DNA of 46,483 nt, taken from NCBI GenBank assembly GCA_029856235.1, contig JAHQWP010000055.1, positions 1 through 46,483 of the forward strand, written 5' to 3'. The stretch is from Promethearchaeia archaeon. GTDB taxonomy: Archaea; Asgardarchaeota; Lokiarchaeia; Sigyniarchaeales; SOKP01. Positions 6,733 through 14,812 of the stretch are shown here, one piece after another. Positions within the stretch are counted from its first letter, which is position 1. Each line of letters begins with the position of its first letter. The notes beneath the pieces are model-generated. The model had not been told where the DNA came from, ran no database searches, and worked only from the letters and a program-made list of their open reading frames with translations. The translations under genes were made by a program, and so were the position numbers.

Positions 6733-7410
6733 CTAAATCTGTTCTAAAATAACCTCATGTTTAATTGTGCCTATTTTTTCAATCGAGGCTTCTAAAACAT
6801 CACCAGGTTGTATCGGACTAATTCCACTTGGAGTACCTGTAGCTACTATATCTCCCCTCTTTAATGTTACAAACTTCGACAAATATTCTAGCATTTGAGG
6901 GATTTTAAATAACATGTGTTTAGTATTCGACAATTGTCTTGTCTGTCCGTTAACTTTTAATTGAATAGATAAGTTATGAGGATCTGAAATTTCACTACAC
7001 GGAACAATTCTTGGTCCTATCGGTCCAAAAGAATCGAAATTTTTGCTTCTATACCAGGGTAAATTTATATTTCTATCGCTTTTTTGCATAAATCTTGCAG
7101 TTAAATCCAGAAAAACTGTGTATCCTTGGATATAATCGAAAGCTTTCTCTGCTGAAACATTTTTACATGTTTGAAAAATAATAAACGCGAGTTCTACTTC
7201 ATGATCAACTCTATTATACTTCTCACTTTCGTACAGAATTTTTGGATAAATTATAGGTTCATTATCTGTTAAAAGCGTGTTCAGAGTCTTCACAAAGAAC
7301 ACGGGTTCTGTAGGAACGGGTGCATTAGTTTCTTTAATATGATCTATGTAGTTCCGTCCTAAACACAATATTTTCGTTGGATTAATTGTTGTTTTTCCAA
7401 TTTTTACCAT
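6733..7410 (-). CDS. Fumarylacetoacetate hydrolase (FAH) family protein, copy 2
   Basis: A 225-aa enzyme of the FAH C-terminal-domain family (FAHD1-like acylpyruvases, oxaloacetate decarboxylases, 2-hydroxyhepta-2,4-dienedioate isomerases). Family landmarks are ILCLGRNYIDHIKE at the N-terminus, the metal-binding motif DHEVELAFII (about 92-101), and GDIVATGTPSGISPIQPGD near the C-terminus. The metal ligands would be the acidic residues of EVE and the Asp of the FLDLTAR segment. It begins directly at the stop of the neighbouring paralogue (TAA then ATG) with GGTGA upstream, so the two are one operon from a tandem duplication. The substrate cannot be predicted. Confidence 0.82.
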   Translation of the reverse strand: MVKIGKTTINPTKILCLGRNYIDHIKETNAPVPTEPVFFVKTLNTLLTDNEPIIYPKILYESEKYNRVDHEVELAFIIFQTCKNVSAEKAFDYIQGYTVFLDLTARFMQKSDRNINLPWYRSKNFDSFGPIGPRIVPCSEISDPHNLSIQLKVNGQTRQLSNTKHMLFKIPQMLEYLSKFVTLKRGDIVATGTPSGISPIQPGDVLEASIEKIGTIKHEVILEQI

Positions 7411-8091
7411 TTATCTCACCTTCTCTTCTAAAATAACTTCATTTGATAGAGTTCCAATTTTTTCAATCGATGCTTCTATAAGATCTCCAGGTTTGATTGG
7501 ACCTATGCCAGACGGTGTACCTGTAGCAATAATATCTCCTGGTTCCATAGTAAAAAACTGTGAAATATTTTCTAAAAGCTCGGGGATTTTAAATAACAAA
7601 TGCTTCGTATTTGAGGTCTGTTTAATTTCTCCGTTTAGCTTTAGCTCGATTTTAAGATTGTGGGGATCATTGATTTCCAGATGTTTAACAATTCTCGGAC
7701 CAATTGGACCAAAAGTATCTAGTGATTTTGAGCGAAACCAAGGCAATTTTGAAGTAATATCTTTAACTTGTAACTTTCGAGCAGTTATATCATTGAAAAC
7801 AGTATAACCGAGAATATGATCGTACGCATCAATTGCTTTTATATACTTGCATTTATCTTTTACAATAAAAGCTAACTCTACTTCATAATCGATCCTGTTA
7901 TATTTGCGGTTGTTAAATAGCCATTCTGGATAAATAATTGGTTCATCGTTGCCAATAAGGCAGTTTAAAGTTTTTGGAAAAAGAACCGGTTCTTTTGGAA
8001 CTTCTAACTTCGTTTCTTCAATGTGGTCCAAATAATTAGTTCCTACACAAATTATTTTTGTTGGATTAATTGTAATATCACCAATTTTCAT
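7411..8091 (-). CDS. Fumarylacetoacetate hydrolase (FAH) family protein, copy 1
   Basis: A 226-aa paralogue of the protein encoded immediately downstream, aligned without significant gaps. It carries IICVGTNYLDHIEE, DYEVELAFIV and GDIIATGTPSGIGPIKPGD. The family cleaves or decarboxylates short 2-oxo acids with Mg2+ or Mn2+. The copies differ in residues lining the entrance (LEVPKEPVLFPKTL here, APVPTEPVFFVKTL in the other), so they could form a heteromer or have split substrates. FAHD1 enzymes are dimers. It is the first gene of the two-gene unit, divergent from thiW. Confidence 0.82.
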   Translation of the reverse strand: MKIGDITINPTKIICVGTNYLDHIEETKLEVPKEPVLFPKTLNCLIGNDEPIIYPEWLFNNRKYNRIDYEVELAFIVKDKCKYIKAIDAYDHILGYTVFNDITARKLQVKDITSKLPWFRSKSLDTFGPIGPRIVKHLEINDPHNLKIELKLNGEIKQTSNTKHLLFKIPELLENISQFFTMEPGDIIATGTPSGIGPIKPGDLIEASIEKIGTLSNEVILEEKVR

Positions 8092-8248
8092 AATTATTTG
8101 AGCACCATTACCAATTAATTAGGTCTTTTTGATAAATTGAAACCAAATTTGATGTTTCTTCGTGTAAGAAATTATATTTATTTAAAGAATGATTAAATTT
8201 TAAAGATAATATATTTTCACCTAACTAAAAATACTCTGAAAAGAATAG

Positions 8249-8257
8249 TATATAAAA
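8249..8257 (+). promoter_or_regulatory. TATA box upstream of thiW-like gene
   Basis: TATATAAAA about 31 bases before the ATG at 8284. It would place transcription start close to the start codon, leaving no room for a riboswitch. Confidence 0.5.
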
Positions 8258-8283
8258 TTAATACAACATGTGCAAGATATAAA

Positions 8284-8874
8284 ATGAGCGAGAATAAAAT
8301 CGATCGTGATATTGAGGATGCTTCAAATAATCAGGTTCTCCAGAGTAATATAACTAAAAAAATCGCTATAGCCGCAATTTTTATTGCTCTAGGGTTAATA
8401 ATAGCCATCCCTAACCCATTTATTTATGTTCAGTTTATTGGAGCAAAGATCTATCCCTTTGCCCATCTTATAAATGCTATAACAGGTATATTAATTGGAA
8501 TGCTTTTTTCTTTTATTACAGGATTGGGTATAGCAAGTTTGAGGTTTTTTTTAGGTTTAGGTTCACCTTTTGCGTTTCCAGGGCATTTATCCGGGGCCTT
8601 TATTGTTAGTTTAACTGCACATTATTTAGAAAAAAAATATCCACGCAAGGTTGATTTAGCAGCGTTATCAGAACCTATTGGAACCGTTTTTCTGGGAGCA
8701 ACTATAGCATATTTAACCGCACCTATAATTGGTTTCACACCGGATTGGAATATATTATTTTTATTAGGATATTGGAGTTCTTGGGCTTTAAGTAGTATAC
8801 CTGGTAGTATTATGGGATATATTATTTTAAAAATATTAAGAAAATCAGGAATTTCAAGAGAGGATATTATTTAA
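8284..8874 (+). CDS. thiW: ThiW-like ECF transporter S component (thiamine precursor uptake)
   Basis: A 196-aa membrane protein resembling ThiW, the substrate-binding subunit of energy-coupling-factor transporters for thiamine precursors (hydroxyethylthiazole). After about 25 polar residues there are five to six hydrophobic segments. The typical S-component sequence FIYVQFIGAKIYPFAHLINA is followed by GLGIASLRFFLGLGSPFAFPG, characteristic of ThiW. The family needs shared EcfT and EcfA subunits, which are not in this window. The next gene (12-base gap) is probably co-transcribed. No TPP riboswitch was recognised upstream. Confidence 0.75.
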   Translation: MSENKIDRDIEDASNNQVLQSNITKKIAIAAIFIALGLIIAIPNPFIYVQFIGAKIYPFAHLINAITGILIGMLFSFITGLGIASLRFFLGLGSPFAFPGHLSGAFIVSLTAHYLEKKYPRKVDLAALSEPIGTVFLGATIAYLTAPIIGFTPDWNILFLLGYWSSWALSSIPGSIMGYIILKILRKSGISREDII

Positions 8875-8886
8875 TTTCCGATTTTT

Positions 8887-9474
8887 ATGACTGTTTTAAA
8901 CGATTTTGATTTTGAAAAGATTATAGGGTCTCACACTTTATTATATGGGGAAACTGATACTAAGAAGACCTTTTATACAGCCAAATTTATCGAGTTTCTT
9001 CTCGAAATAAAAAGAGTTCCACCTAAAGATGTTAGCGTATTAGATTTTGCGCCAAAATTAGCGTATGTAAATACACTGAAGATAGGAGGTAGAATTCAAG
9101 ACTATTATTCTAATAGTAAAAAATGTAATGTTATTGCCTTAAAAGGGGATATTATACCTCCAAGAATAAATGCTCGCAATAAAAAAGAATTATTTGATCT
9201 CTTATGTCATAATCATAAAAAAATTGTAAAAATCCTTGATACCTTTAATGCGAATCCCACTGAAATATTAATCATTAATGATATTTCAATTTATCTCCAT
9301 TTGGGAAGCAAAAAACATTTAGTGGATACAATAAGTAAAACTAATACATTTTTTGGAAATACTTATTATGGTTCATCTATAAGTAGTAAATTTTCGAAAT
9401 TATTAAGCATCAAAGAAAAGATTAGAGTTGAATTCCTAATAAAAAATATAGAAAATTCTTTTAAAACTAATTAA
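8887..9474 (+). CDS. P-loop-like protein with degenerate Walker A, linked to thiW
   Basis: A 195-aa soluble protein with a RecA/KaiC-like look. Strand SHTLLYG leads into ETDTKKTFYTAKF (about 20-33), which fits Walker A except that the invariant glycine before Lys-Thr is Lys. A Walker-B-like strand EILIINDISIYLHLG lies near 135-150. A middle segment, DVSVLDFAPKLAYVN, resembles the second strand of such folds. It follows thiW by 12 bases, so a role in thiamine precursor handling is possible from context only. I do not recognise a named family. Confidence 0.5.
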   Translation: MTVLNDFDFEKIIGSHTLLYGETDTKKTFYTAKFIEFLLEIKRVPPKDVSVLDFAPKLAYVNTLKIGGRIQDYYSNSKKCNVIALKGDIIPPRINARNKKELFDLLCHNHKKIVKILDTFNANPTEILIINDISIYLHLGSKKHLVDTISKTNTFFGNTYYGSSISSKFSKLLSIKEKIRVEFLIKNIENSFKTN

Positions 9475-9629
9475 TCCATTTCTCTTCTCTTATTTGATTA
9501 CTTTACTTTTAAATTATAATTGTAAATGATAATAGTGACTCCAAATATTTTCAATCAAATACCGAACTGGTATGATAATTCTATAAGTTAAATTTAGATT
9601 TTTTAGAAATTATAATAGTGAATAAAAAT

Positions 9630-10469
9630 ATGCCTGGTTTAAAAGGAAAGACTGCCTTTATTACGGGAGCAAGTCGAGGAATTGGGAAAGCAATAGCTAT
9701 GAAAATAGCTGGAGATGGTGCGAATATCGCTGTTGTGGCTAAAACTAAAGACCCTCATCCAAAATTACCGGGAACAGTATATTCTGCTGTTGAAGATATT
9801 GAATCTGTTGGAGGAAAAGGTCTTGCTTGTGTAGCTGATGTGAGATTCGAAGATCAAATCCAAGCTGCCGTTAATGCAACTATTAAGGAATTTGGAGGGA
9901 TTGATATCTTGATTAACGATGCAAGTGCGATAAATCTGACCCCTACATTAGAAACTTCCATGAAACGATTTGATTTAATGTTTTCTGTTAATGTTCGTGG
10001 AACGTTTTTATGTTCTAAATTATGCATCCCTCACTTAAAAAACTCGGAAAACCCCCATATATTAAATCTTTCACCACCTTTAAATATGGACTCGAAATGG
10101 TTTGCTCATCATGTTGCTTATACTATGTCAAAATACGGAATGAGCATGTGTGTTCTTGGTATGGCTGAAGAATTCAAGAAAGATGGAATTGCAGTCAACG
10201 CTCTATGGCCCAGAACTGCAATTGCCACAGCAGCAGTAAAGAATCTATTAGGGGGAGGCATGGCTGTCAAACACTCGAGAAAACCTGAAATTGTTTCTGA
10301 TGCCGCTTATGTAATTTTAACAAGACCCAGCAGAGATTATACAGGTAATTTTTTCATCGATGATGAAGTGTTGATTGAAGATGGAATTACCGATCTTAGT
10401 AAATATTCTGTTGTACCAAACGCTCGACTTACACCGGATTTTTTTCTGTACGGTGGAGGTCAAACTTAG
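9630..10469 (+). CDS. Short-chain dehydrogenase/reductase, HSDL2-like
   Basis: A 279-aa NAD(P)-dependent oxidoreductase of the classical SDR fold. It has the cofactor motif TGASRGIG (about 12-19), an ND-A-S equivalent of the NNAG motif (INDASAINLT), and catalytic Tyr and Lys in YTMSKYG. The segment VVAKTKDPHPKLPGTVYSA and the C-terminal DDEVLIEDGITDLSKY strongly resemble hydroxysteroid dehydrogenase-like protein 2 without its sterol-carrier domain. The ATG at 9630 is preferred; an in-frame GTG at 9618 would add four residues. The substrate is unknown, perhaps an acyl-CoA or lipid. It stands alone between intergenic gaps of about 150 bases. Confidence 0.85.
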   Translation: MPGLKGKTAFITGASRGIGKAIAMKIAGDGANIAVVAKTKDPHPKLPGTVYSAVEDIESVGGKGLACVADVRFEDQIQAAVNATIKEFGGIDILINDASAINLTPTLETSMKRFDLMFSVNVRGTFLCSKLCIPHLKNSENPHILNLSPPLNMDSKWFAHHVAYTMSKYGMSMCVLGMAEEFKKDGIAVNALWPRTAIATAAVKNLLGGGMAVKHSRKPEIVSDAAYVILTRPSRDYTGNFFIDDEVLIEDGITDLSKYSVVPNARLTPDFFLYGGGQT

Positions 10470-10631
10470 TTCTTTGTTTAATTTATATCATACTACTCTT
10501 TCTTTTTTAATTTAAACAAGAAAGAAATTACACCATACTGGTATCCTAATTTTAGTAAATAATATTTAAGAAAGTTATTTAATACACTCATACACTTTAA
10601 TATTAAAAAAAAAAATCGCTTAATAAAAGGG

Positions 10632-11294
10632 ATGAATAAATTGAAAACTAAAGTACGAGTAGTTCTATTCGGTCCTCCCGGAAGTGGAAAAGGGACTTTT
10701 TCTTCTCAAATAAAGAAAATTTTACCAGAAATCCCCCATATTAGCACGGGGGATATTTTTCGGGAAAATTTAAAAAACGAAACTCCTCTCGGTTTAAAGG
10801 CTAAAGAATTTATGGATAAGGGTGAATTAGTCCCGGACGAAGTAACTATTGATATGGTGGCGGATAGACTAGGTAAAGAAGATGTAAAGGAACACGGATT
10901 CATATTAGATGGCTTTCCGAGAACCTTAAATCAGACTGAAGCTTTAACTCAGATAACAGATGTAGATTTATTATTACTACTAGATGTAAATCGCGATATC
11001 ATAACAAAAAGAATTTTAGGAAGATATTCTTGTAAAAGCTGTGGTGAAATCTTTAATAAGTACACTCTTCCACCAAAAGTAGAAGGTATATGTGATAAGT
11101 GTGGCGCTGAAATAAAATTCGAACAACGAAGCGATGATAACGAAGAAACTTTAAAAAATAGGTTAGACGCCTACGAGAAAAACGCAAAACCAATAATAAA
11201 ATACTACAAAAAGAAAAAACTACTGAGAAAAGTGAATGCTGAAAATACTTTAAAATTAACCGAAAATGATATTATAAAGATTCTAGAATTGTAA
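10632..11294 (+). CDS. adk: Adenylate kinase with zinc-finger lid
   Basis: A 220-aa NMP kinase converting AMP and ATP to two ADP. The P-loop GPPGSGKGT spans 14-22, the AMP-binding helix follows ISTGDIFRENL, and LDGFPRTLNQ lies near 92-101. The long lid carries four cysteines (134, 137, 154, 157; CKSC and CDKC) predicted to bind zinc, as in Gram-positive bacterial Adk. This is the bacterial/eukaryotic-type Adk, not the archaeal AdkA or the eukaryotic CINAP type. Separate from the secY cluster, where archaeal adk often sits. Confidence 0.95.
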   Translation: MNKLKTKVRVVLFGPPGSGKGTFSSQIKKILPEIPHISTGDIFRENLKNETPLGLKAKEFMDKGELVPDEVTIDMVADRLGKEDVKEHGFILDGFPRTLNQTEALTQITDVDLLLLLDVNRDIITKRILGRYSCKSCGEIFNKYTLPPKVEGICDKCGAEIKFEQRSDDNEETLKNRLDAYEKNAKPIIKYYKKKKLLRKVNAENTLKLTENDIIKILEL

Positions 11295-11330
11295 ATTTAT
11301 CTTTACTTTAATTTTTTTTATAGGGTTATA

Positions 11331-12080
11331 ATGAAATATAAAATCTGTGTTGCAGTACCAATTAAAACTGACAATCTTAATTCGAACAAGCAACTTATAG
11401 AAAGTGTGCTAGATAAAAGTCCTGATCTTATTGAATTTAGATTTGATTATATAAATGATGTTAATCTTGTCACGCATTCCTTTCTAAAAGAATCAGTTAG
11501 TATTATCCCTCCAAAAATACCAAAGATTTTTACGTTTAGGAAAAAACAAGAGGGAGGGCAGTATAATTTAAGTAAAAATGAAAGGTTAGATGTTTTAAGG
11601 CGTTTAATTGAAGTAAAACCAGACTATTTAGATATTGAAATTAATTCAGAGCCTGAAATTTTACAAACACTTATTGATTTGGCTTATGATAACAATGTAA
11701 AATTAATTTTCTCATATCACGATTTTGAAAAATCTATTACATACGAACAAATTGCTGAAATGTTGATAAGGTTTGATGAAAAGTTAAAAAATGAACTATC
11801 TATTGATTTAAATAAAATTAAGGAAAGTATTTTTAAAATAATATTAACGGCTCGGGTTTTTGATGATAACATAAATGTATTAAACATCTGCAAAAAACTT
11901 TCTCGGCAAGATAAGAAGTTTGTATGTTTTGCCATGGGGGAGGTGGGAATACTGGCTCGTATATTATGCGTTAAATTTGGATCTTCATGGACATATGGCT
12001 CGTTGGAAGAAAAAACTGCCCCGGGACAAATTAATATTGAAAAAATTAGAGAAATACATCAATTAATATTCGATAATTGA
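11331..12080 (+). CDS. aroD: 3-dehydroquinate dehydratase, type I
   Basis: A 249-aa TIM-barrel enzyme for the third shikimate-pathway step. Landmarks: LIEFRFDYI (33-41), FTFRKKQEGG (67-76), the catalytic His130 in FSYHDF, the Schiff-base Lys in SIFKIILTAR (about 169), and the C-terminal GSSWTYGSLEEKTAPGQI substrate-binding loop. It follows adk by 36 bases on the same strand. Other shikimate genes (aroK, aroE, tyrA) lie 8-11 kb away, so the pathway is dispersed. Confidence 0.93.
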   Translation: MKYKICVAVPIKTDNLNSNKQLIESVLDKSPDLIEFRFDYINDVNLVTHSFLKESVSIIPPKIPKIFTFRKKQEGGQYNLSKNERLDVLRRLIEVKPDYLDIEINSEPEILQTLIDLAYDNNVKLIFSYHDFEKSITYEQIAEMLIRFDEKLKNELSIDLNKIKESIFKIILTARVFDDNINVLNICKKLSRQDKKFVCFAMGEVGILARILCVKFGSSWTYGSLEEKTAPGQINIEKIREIHQLIFDN

Positions 12081-12096
12081 TGAATTCTACGGTTTA

Positions 12097-12270
12097 TTAA
12101 GCTTTATCGAATACCAAACCACAATTTCCGCATTTTATTTTTTTCTTGTAGACTGGAGCTCCTTGCATTGAGTAATAGAGCACATGTGTTTTATCTGGTT
12201 CCTCATGTAATCTTCTTGGGCTTTCTTCGCCACAATTCGAGCATTTAAATCGCTTTGTAGATTCTGTCAT
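12097..12270 (-). CDS. Small two-CxxC zinc-ribbon protein (57 aa)
   Basis: A short gene. It starts MTESTKRFKCSNCGEE and ends KIKCGNCGLVFDKA, so it has two CxxC knuckles 35-40 residues apart, predicted to bind one zinc ion. Between them lies HEEPDKTHVLYYSMQGAPVY. The start ATG (12270) and stop TAA (12097) enclose an intact frame with coding-like composition. Zinc ribbons of this size occur as transcription, translation or RNA-binding accessories in archaea; the role is unknown. It is convergent with aroD. The rest of 12081-12410 holds only AT-rich sequence. Confidence 0.7.
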   Translation of the reverse strand: MTESTKRFKCSNCGEESPRRLHEEPDKTHVLYYSMQGAPVYKKKIKCGNCGLVFDKA

Positions 12271-12410
12271 TTTTAAAATTTTCTCTGTTATATTTTGAAC
12301 AAATAATAGTTTAGGTAAATTTAAATTTAGGTTTTACAACAAATTTGCGTTATAGCATCTTTACAAATAGAAAAAAAAATTACATAATTCACAGTTAAAT
12401 ATTCGTTCTA

Positions 12411-12752
12411 TCAATTTTTCGTACTTTCTAAAATTTGTGTTAATTTTTGCCGATACACCTCAAAAGCTTTTCTACCTCCGCCACTGAGCTTGATAGAGGT
12501 GTTAGTTTTCTTGTTTTTAATACTTTTTTCAACAGTAACATAACCTGCGCTTTCAAGTTTACTAAGATGAGAAGATAGATTTCCATCAGTCAAATCAGTT
12601 TGTCTTTTAATCCAAAGGAAATCAGCGCTCTCAACAACATATAAAAGAGAGATGATCATCAAACGAGCTGGCTCATGAATCAGTTTATCAATTTCAATGA
12701 TTGGTATTACTTCTTCTTTTGAGTCATTAGATGTCATCTTCTTTTTTCCCAT
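12411..12752 (-). CDS. Winged-helix transcriptional regulator (HTH_34-like)
   Basis: A 113-aa DNA-binding protein. Residues 20-105 form a winged helix: DKLIHEPARLMIISLL, then the recognition helix in DLTDGNLSSHLSKLESAGY, then a wing with TVEKSIKNKKTNTSIKLS and a final helix. This is the ArsR/MarR-like HTH_34 type common in archaea as a repressor. It is the last gene of the four-gene series with the six-helix paralogues (10-base gap) and probably controls that operon; the three 50-bp-spaced repeats at 18.2 kb are a possible target by inference only. Confidence 0.75.
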   Translation of the reverse strand: MGKKKMTSNDSKEEVIPIIEIDKLIHEPARLMIISLLYVVESADFLWIKRQTDLTDGNLSSHLSKLESAGYVTVEKSIKNKKTNTSIKLSGGGRKAFEVYRQKLTQILESTKN

Positions 12753-12762
12753 AAGAGATCAC

Positions 12763-13398
12763 CTAAGCTTTTGATGATGGGTATTTCCTTAGGAACTGAA
12801 TGAGAAAAACTGATCCAATCAGAATTACAATAATCCCTATCAAACCTTGGCTCAAAAACAAGTCTAATGGAGAACCTACTAACGGAAAGAGCAATTCTGA
12901 GTTGAAAAAACCCAATCCAAATAAAATTGCATAAATGTACAATCGATGAAATTCTAAAAAATAAGCTAAGATACTTAGAGGTATTGTTATTAATAATAAT
13001 CCAACAACCAGTGGTTCGATTAAACCCCCAATATTTAACCGTTCAAAAATTCCGCTTAGGTTTACAAATAGAAATAAAAAAGCTAAGATAAGGTTAAAAA
13101 TTAAAAATCCTAGCATTCTTTTTTTTAGTTTTTTTCTTTTAGTACCAAATTTAACGAAACCTATGCGAGGTATCGTTATAAATTTCTTTCCTAATATTAA
13201 AAATAGGACAGTTATTGAATTCCAACAAAGTATGATTATCATACTACCTAATTCTGAGGGTAAACCAAAAATATCTCCAAAAGAAGCAACCGCCAATCCT
13301 AAAAATAATAAACCAAAATAAATGTCCCAAATTCCATCTTGAAACACAGATCTCCACGCTTTTTTTTCTAATGCTTTTAAATCCATTTGATCACTCAC
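12763..13398 (-). CDS. Six-helix membrane protein, paralogue C of a tandem triplet
   Basis: A 211-aa integral membrane protein of an unrecognised family. A 20-residue N-terminal amphipathic segment contains LEKKAWRSVFQDGIWDIYFG, the family signature. About six hydrophobic segments follow (near 25-45, 50-70, 95-113, 122-147, 150-165, 178-200), with a cytosolic loop motif RIGFVKFGTKRKK (about 79-91). It abuts paralogue B (stop and start adjacent), with the regulator 10 bases downstream. Function is unknown. Confidence 0.7.
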   Translation of the reverse strand: MSDQMDLKALEKKAWRSVFQDGIWDIYFGLLFLGLAVASFGDIFGLPSELGSMIIILCWNSITVLFLILGKKFITIPRIGFVKFGTKRKKLKKRMLGFLIFNLILAFLFLFVNLSGIFERLNIGGLIEPLVVGLLLITIPLSILAYFLEFHRLYIYAILFGLGFFNSELLFPLVGSPLDLFLSQGLIGIIVILIGSVFLIQFLRKYPSSKA

Positions 13399-14043
13399 TT
13401 AATTCTTTCCCTCCTCTTTCTTTATTGAATATCTCTTCAGAAATTTAATAAAAATGATTATCCCTGTTATCGTAATTACAAATCCTATCCCTCCAAATGT
13501 TATTATGTCATGATATGGAGCTCCAATAATTGGTACTAAAAGTTCACTAATAAATAACCCAAATCCTCCTAATATAGCATATAAATAAAGACGCTTTAAT
13601 TGCAAGAAATACGCTATTATACTAAACGGTAGTGTAATAAACAGTAGTCCTATCAACAGCATAACCATGAAACCTGGTAACTGCAACTGAAACATGCCTA
13701 GCAGCGTGAATATAAATGTTATCAAAGTAAAAACAACCATCAATCCTATAAATAATCCTAATAGTTTGTTTCGCTTTTTGCGAATTTGACCAAATTTAAC
13801 AAGACCCATTCTAGGTCGAGTAATATATTTCTTTCCAAGAAAAAAAACGAGCAAAACTCCAATATCCCAACCCATCACAGTTACTAAAACATTTAATGTC
13901 TCTGGCAATCCAAAAAATCCCCCTAACCAAGAAAAACCCATCCCCATAATTAACAAGCCAAAATATATGTCCCATAACCCATCCTGAAAAGTAGATATCC
14001 ACGCTTTTTTTTCCATAGCTTTTATATCAATGTGTTCAGTCAT
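13399..14043 (-). CDS. Six-helix membrane protein, paralogue B of a tandem triplet
   Basis: A 214-aa paralogue of its two neighbours. The N-terminal signature is MEKKAWISTFQDGLWDIYFG and the loop motif is RMGLVKFGQIRKKRNK. Six predicted hydrophobic segments occur in the same places. It overlaps the 3' end of paralogue A by 8 bases, indicating translational coupling. Triplication suggests a hetero-oligomer or dosage effect. No charged residues inside the helices suggest an obvious transport path. Confidence 0.7.
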   Translation of the reverse strand: MTEHIDIKAMEKKAWISTFQDGLWDIYFGLLIMGMGFSWLGGFFGLPETLNVLVTVMGWDIGVLLVFFLGKKYITRPRMGLVKFGQIRKKRNKLLGLFIGLMVVFTLITFIFTLLGMFQLQLPGFMVMLLIGLLFITLPFSIIAYFLQLKRLYLYAILGGFGLFISELLVPIIGAPYHDIITFGGIGFVITITGIIIFIKFLKRYSIKKEEGKN

Positions 14044-14680
14044 CCCTATTCATCTCCTCCTGAGGTAGTTGATATTTTCTGACAAATCGAATCAGATAGG
14101 TAATGCCAACAATAATAATAGTTCCTCCTAATAATAAATATGAGAATAAAAAATTAAAAGGGATTGGTATGATAAGTGATGAAATATCTGCTAAGAAAAA
14201 ACCACATCCCAATATTAGAGCATATACATACAGGCGAGTAAATTGTAGAAAAAAAGCTACAAGACAAAGTGGAACAGTTAAAAATAAAAGGCCTTCTAGA
14301 AGAACAACGATATTATAAGGAAGATTAAGACTTCCTCCAGAAATTGATAGATTAAAAAGAAAAAGGATTAGTAAAAGCACCATACTAACAGATAAAACAC
14401 CTATTGTTCTCAATTTTTTAACTTTCCGTTTTCGACCAAATTTTACAGCTCCTATACGCGGTTTAATGAGATATTTCTTGCTTAGAATAAAAAATGCGAG
14501 ACCAACTCCAATCATAATTGGCCCTAGCAACATGTTTAAAGGAACGGGTAAAATCTCAGTAAGAGCAATACTACCAAAACTTGCTATTAAAATTCCGAAG
14601 TATATATCGATAACTCCATCATCAAAGGTTGTTCTCCACGCTTTTTTCTCTATTTCTTCAAGTCCAATTTCATGATTCAT
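14036..14680 (-). CDS. Six-helix membrane protein, paralogue A of a tandem triplet
   Basis: A 214-aa first member of the triplet, starting MNHEIGLEEIEKKAW. The signature is present as TTFDDGVIDIYFGI and the loop as RIGAVKFGRKRK. It is the most divergent of the three. It lies 132 bases downstream of the ABC permease stop on the same strand, so it may have its own promoter or be part of one long transcript from 18.2 kb. Confidence 0.7.
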   Translation of the reverse strand: MNHEIGLEEIEKKAWRTTFDDGVIDIYFGILIASFGSIALTEILPVPLNMLLGPIMIGVGLAFFILSKKYLIKPRIGAVKFGRKRKVKKLRTIGVLSVSMVLLLILFLFNLSISGGSLNLPYNIVVLLEGLLFLTVPLCLVAFFLQFTRLYVYALILGCGFFLADISSLIIPIPFNFLFSYLLLGGTIIIVGITYLIRFVRKYQLPQEEMNRDD

Positions 14681-14812
14681 GTTAAAATTACCTTACATCT
14701 TGAATGAGTAATTACAATACACCTTACCTCATAATTTCATTTATTTGTTTTTATTCTGTAATTGATAATAAAAATTGATAGAAAAAAAATTGAGGTTTGA
14801 GTACACCTCTTT

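Noticed and set aside
8092-8283. TPP riboswitch upstream of thiW
   Set aside because: The conserved CUGAGA-type core was not found and the TATA box leaves almost no leader.
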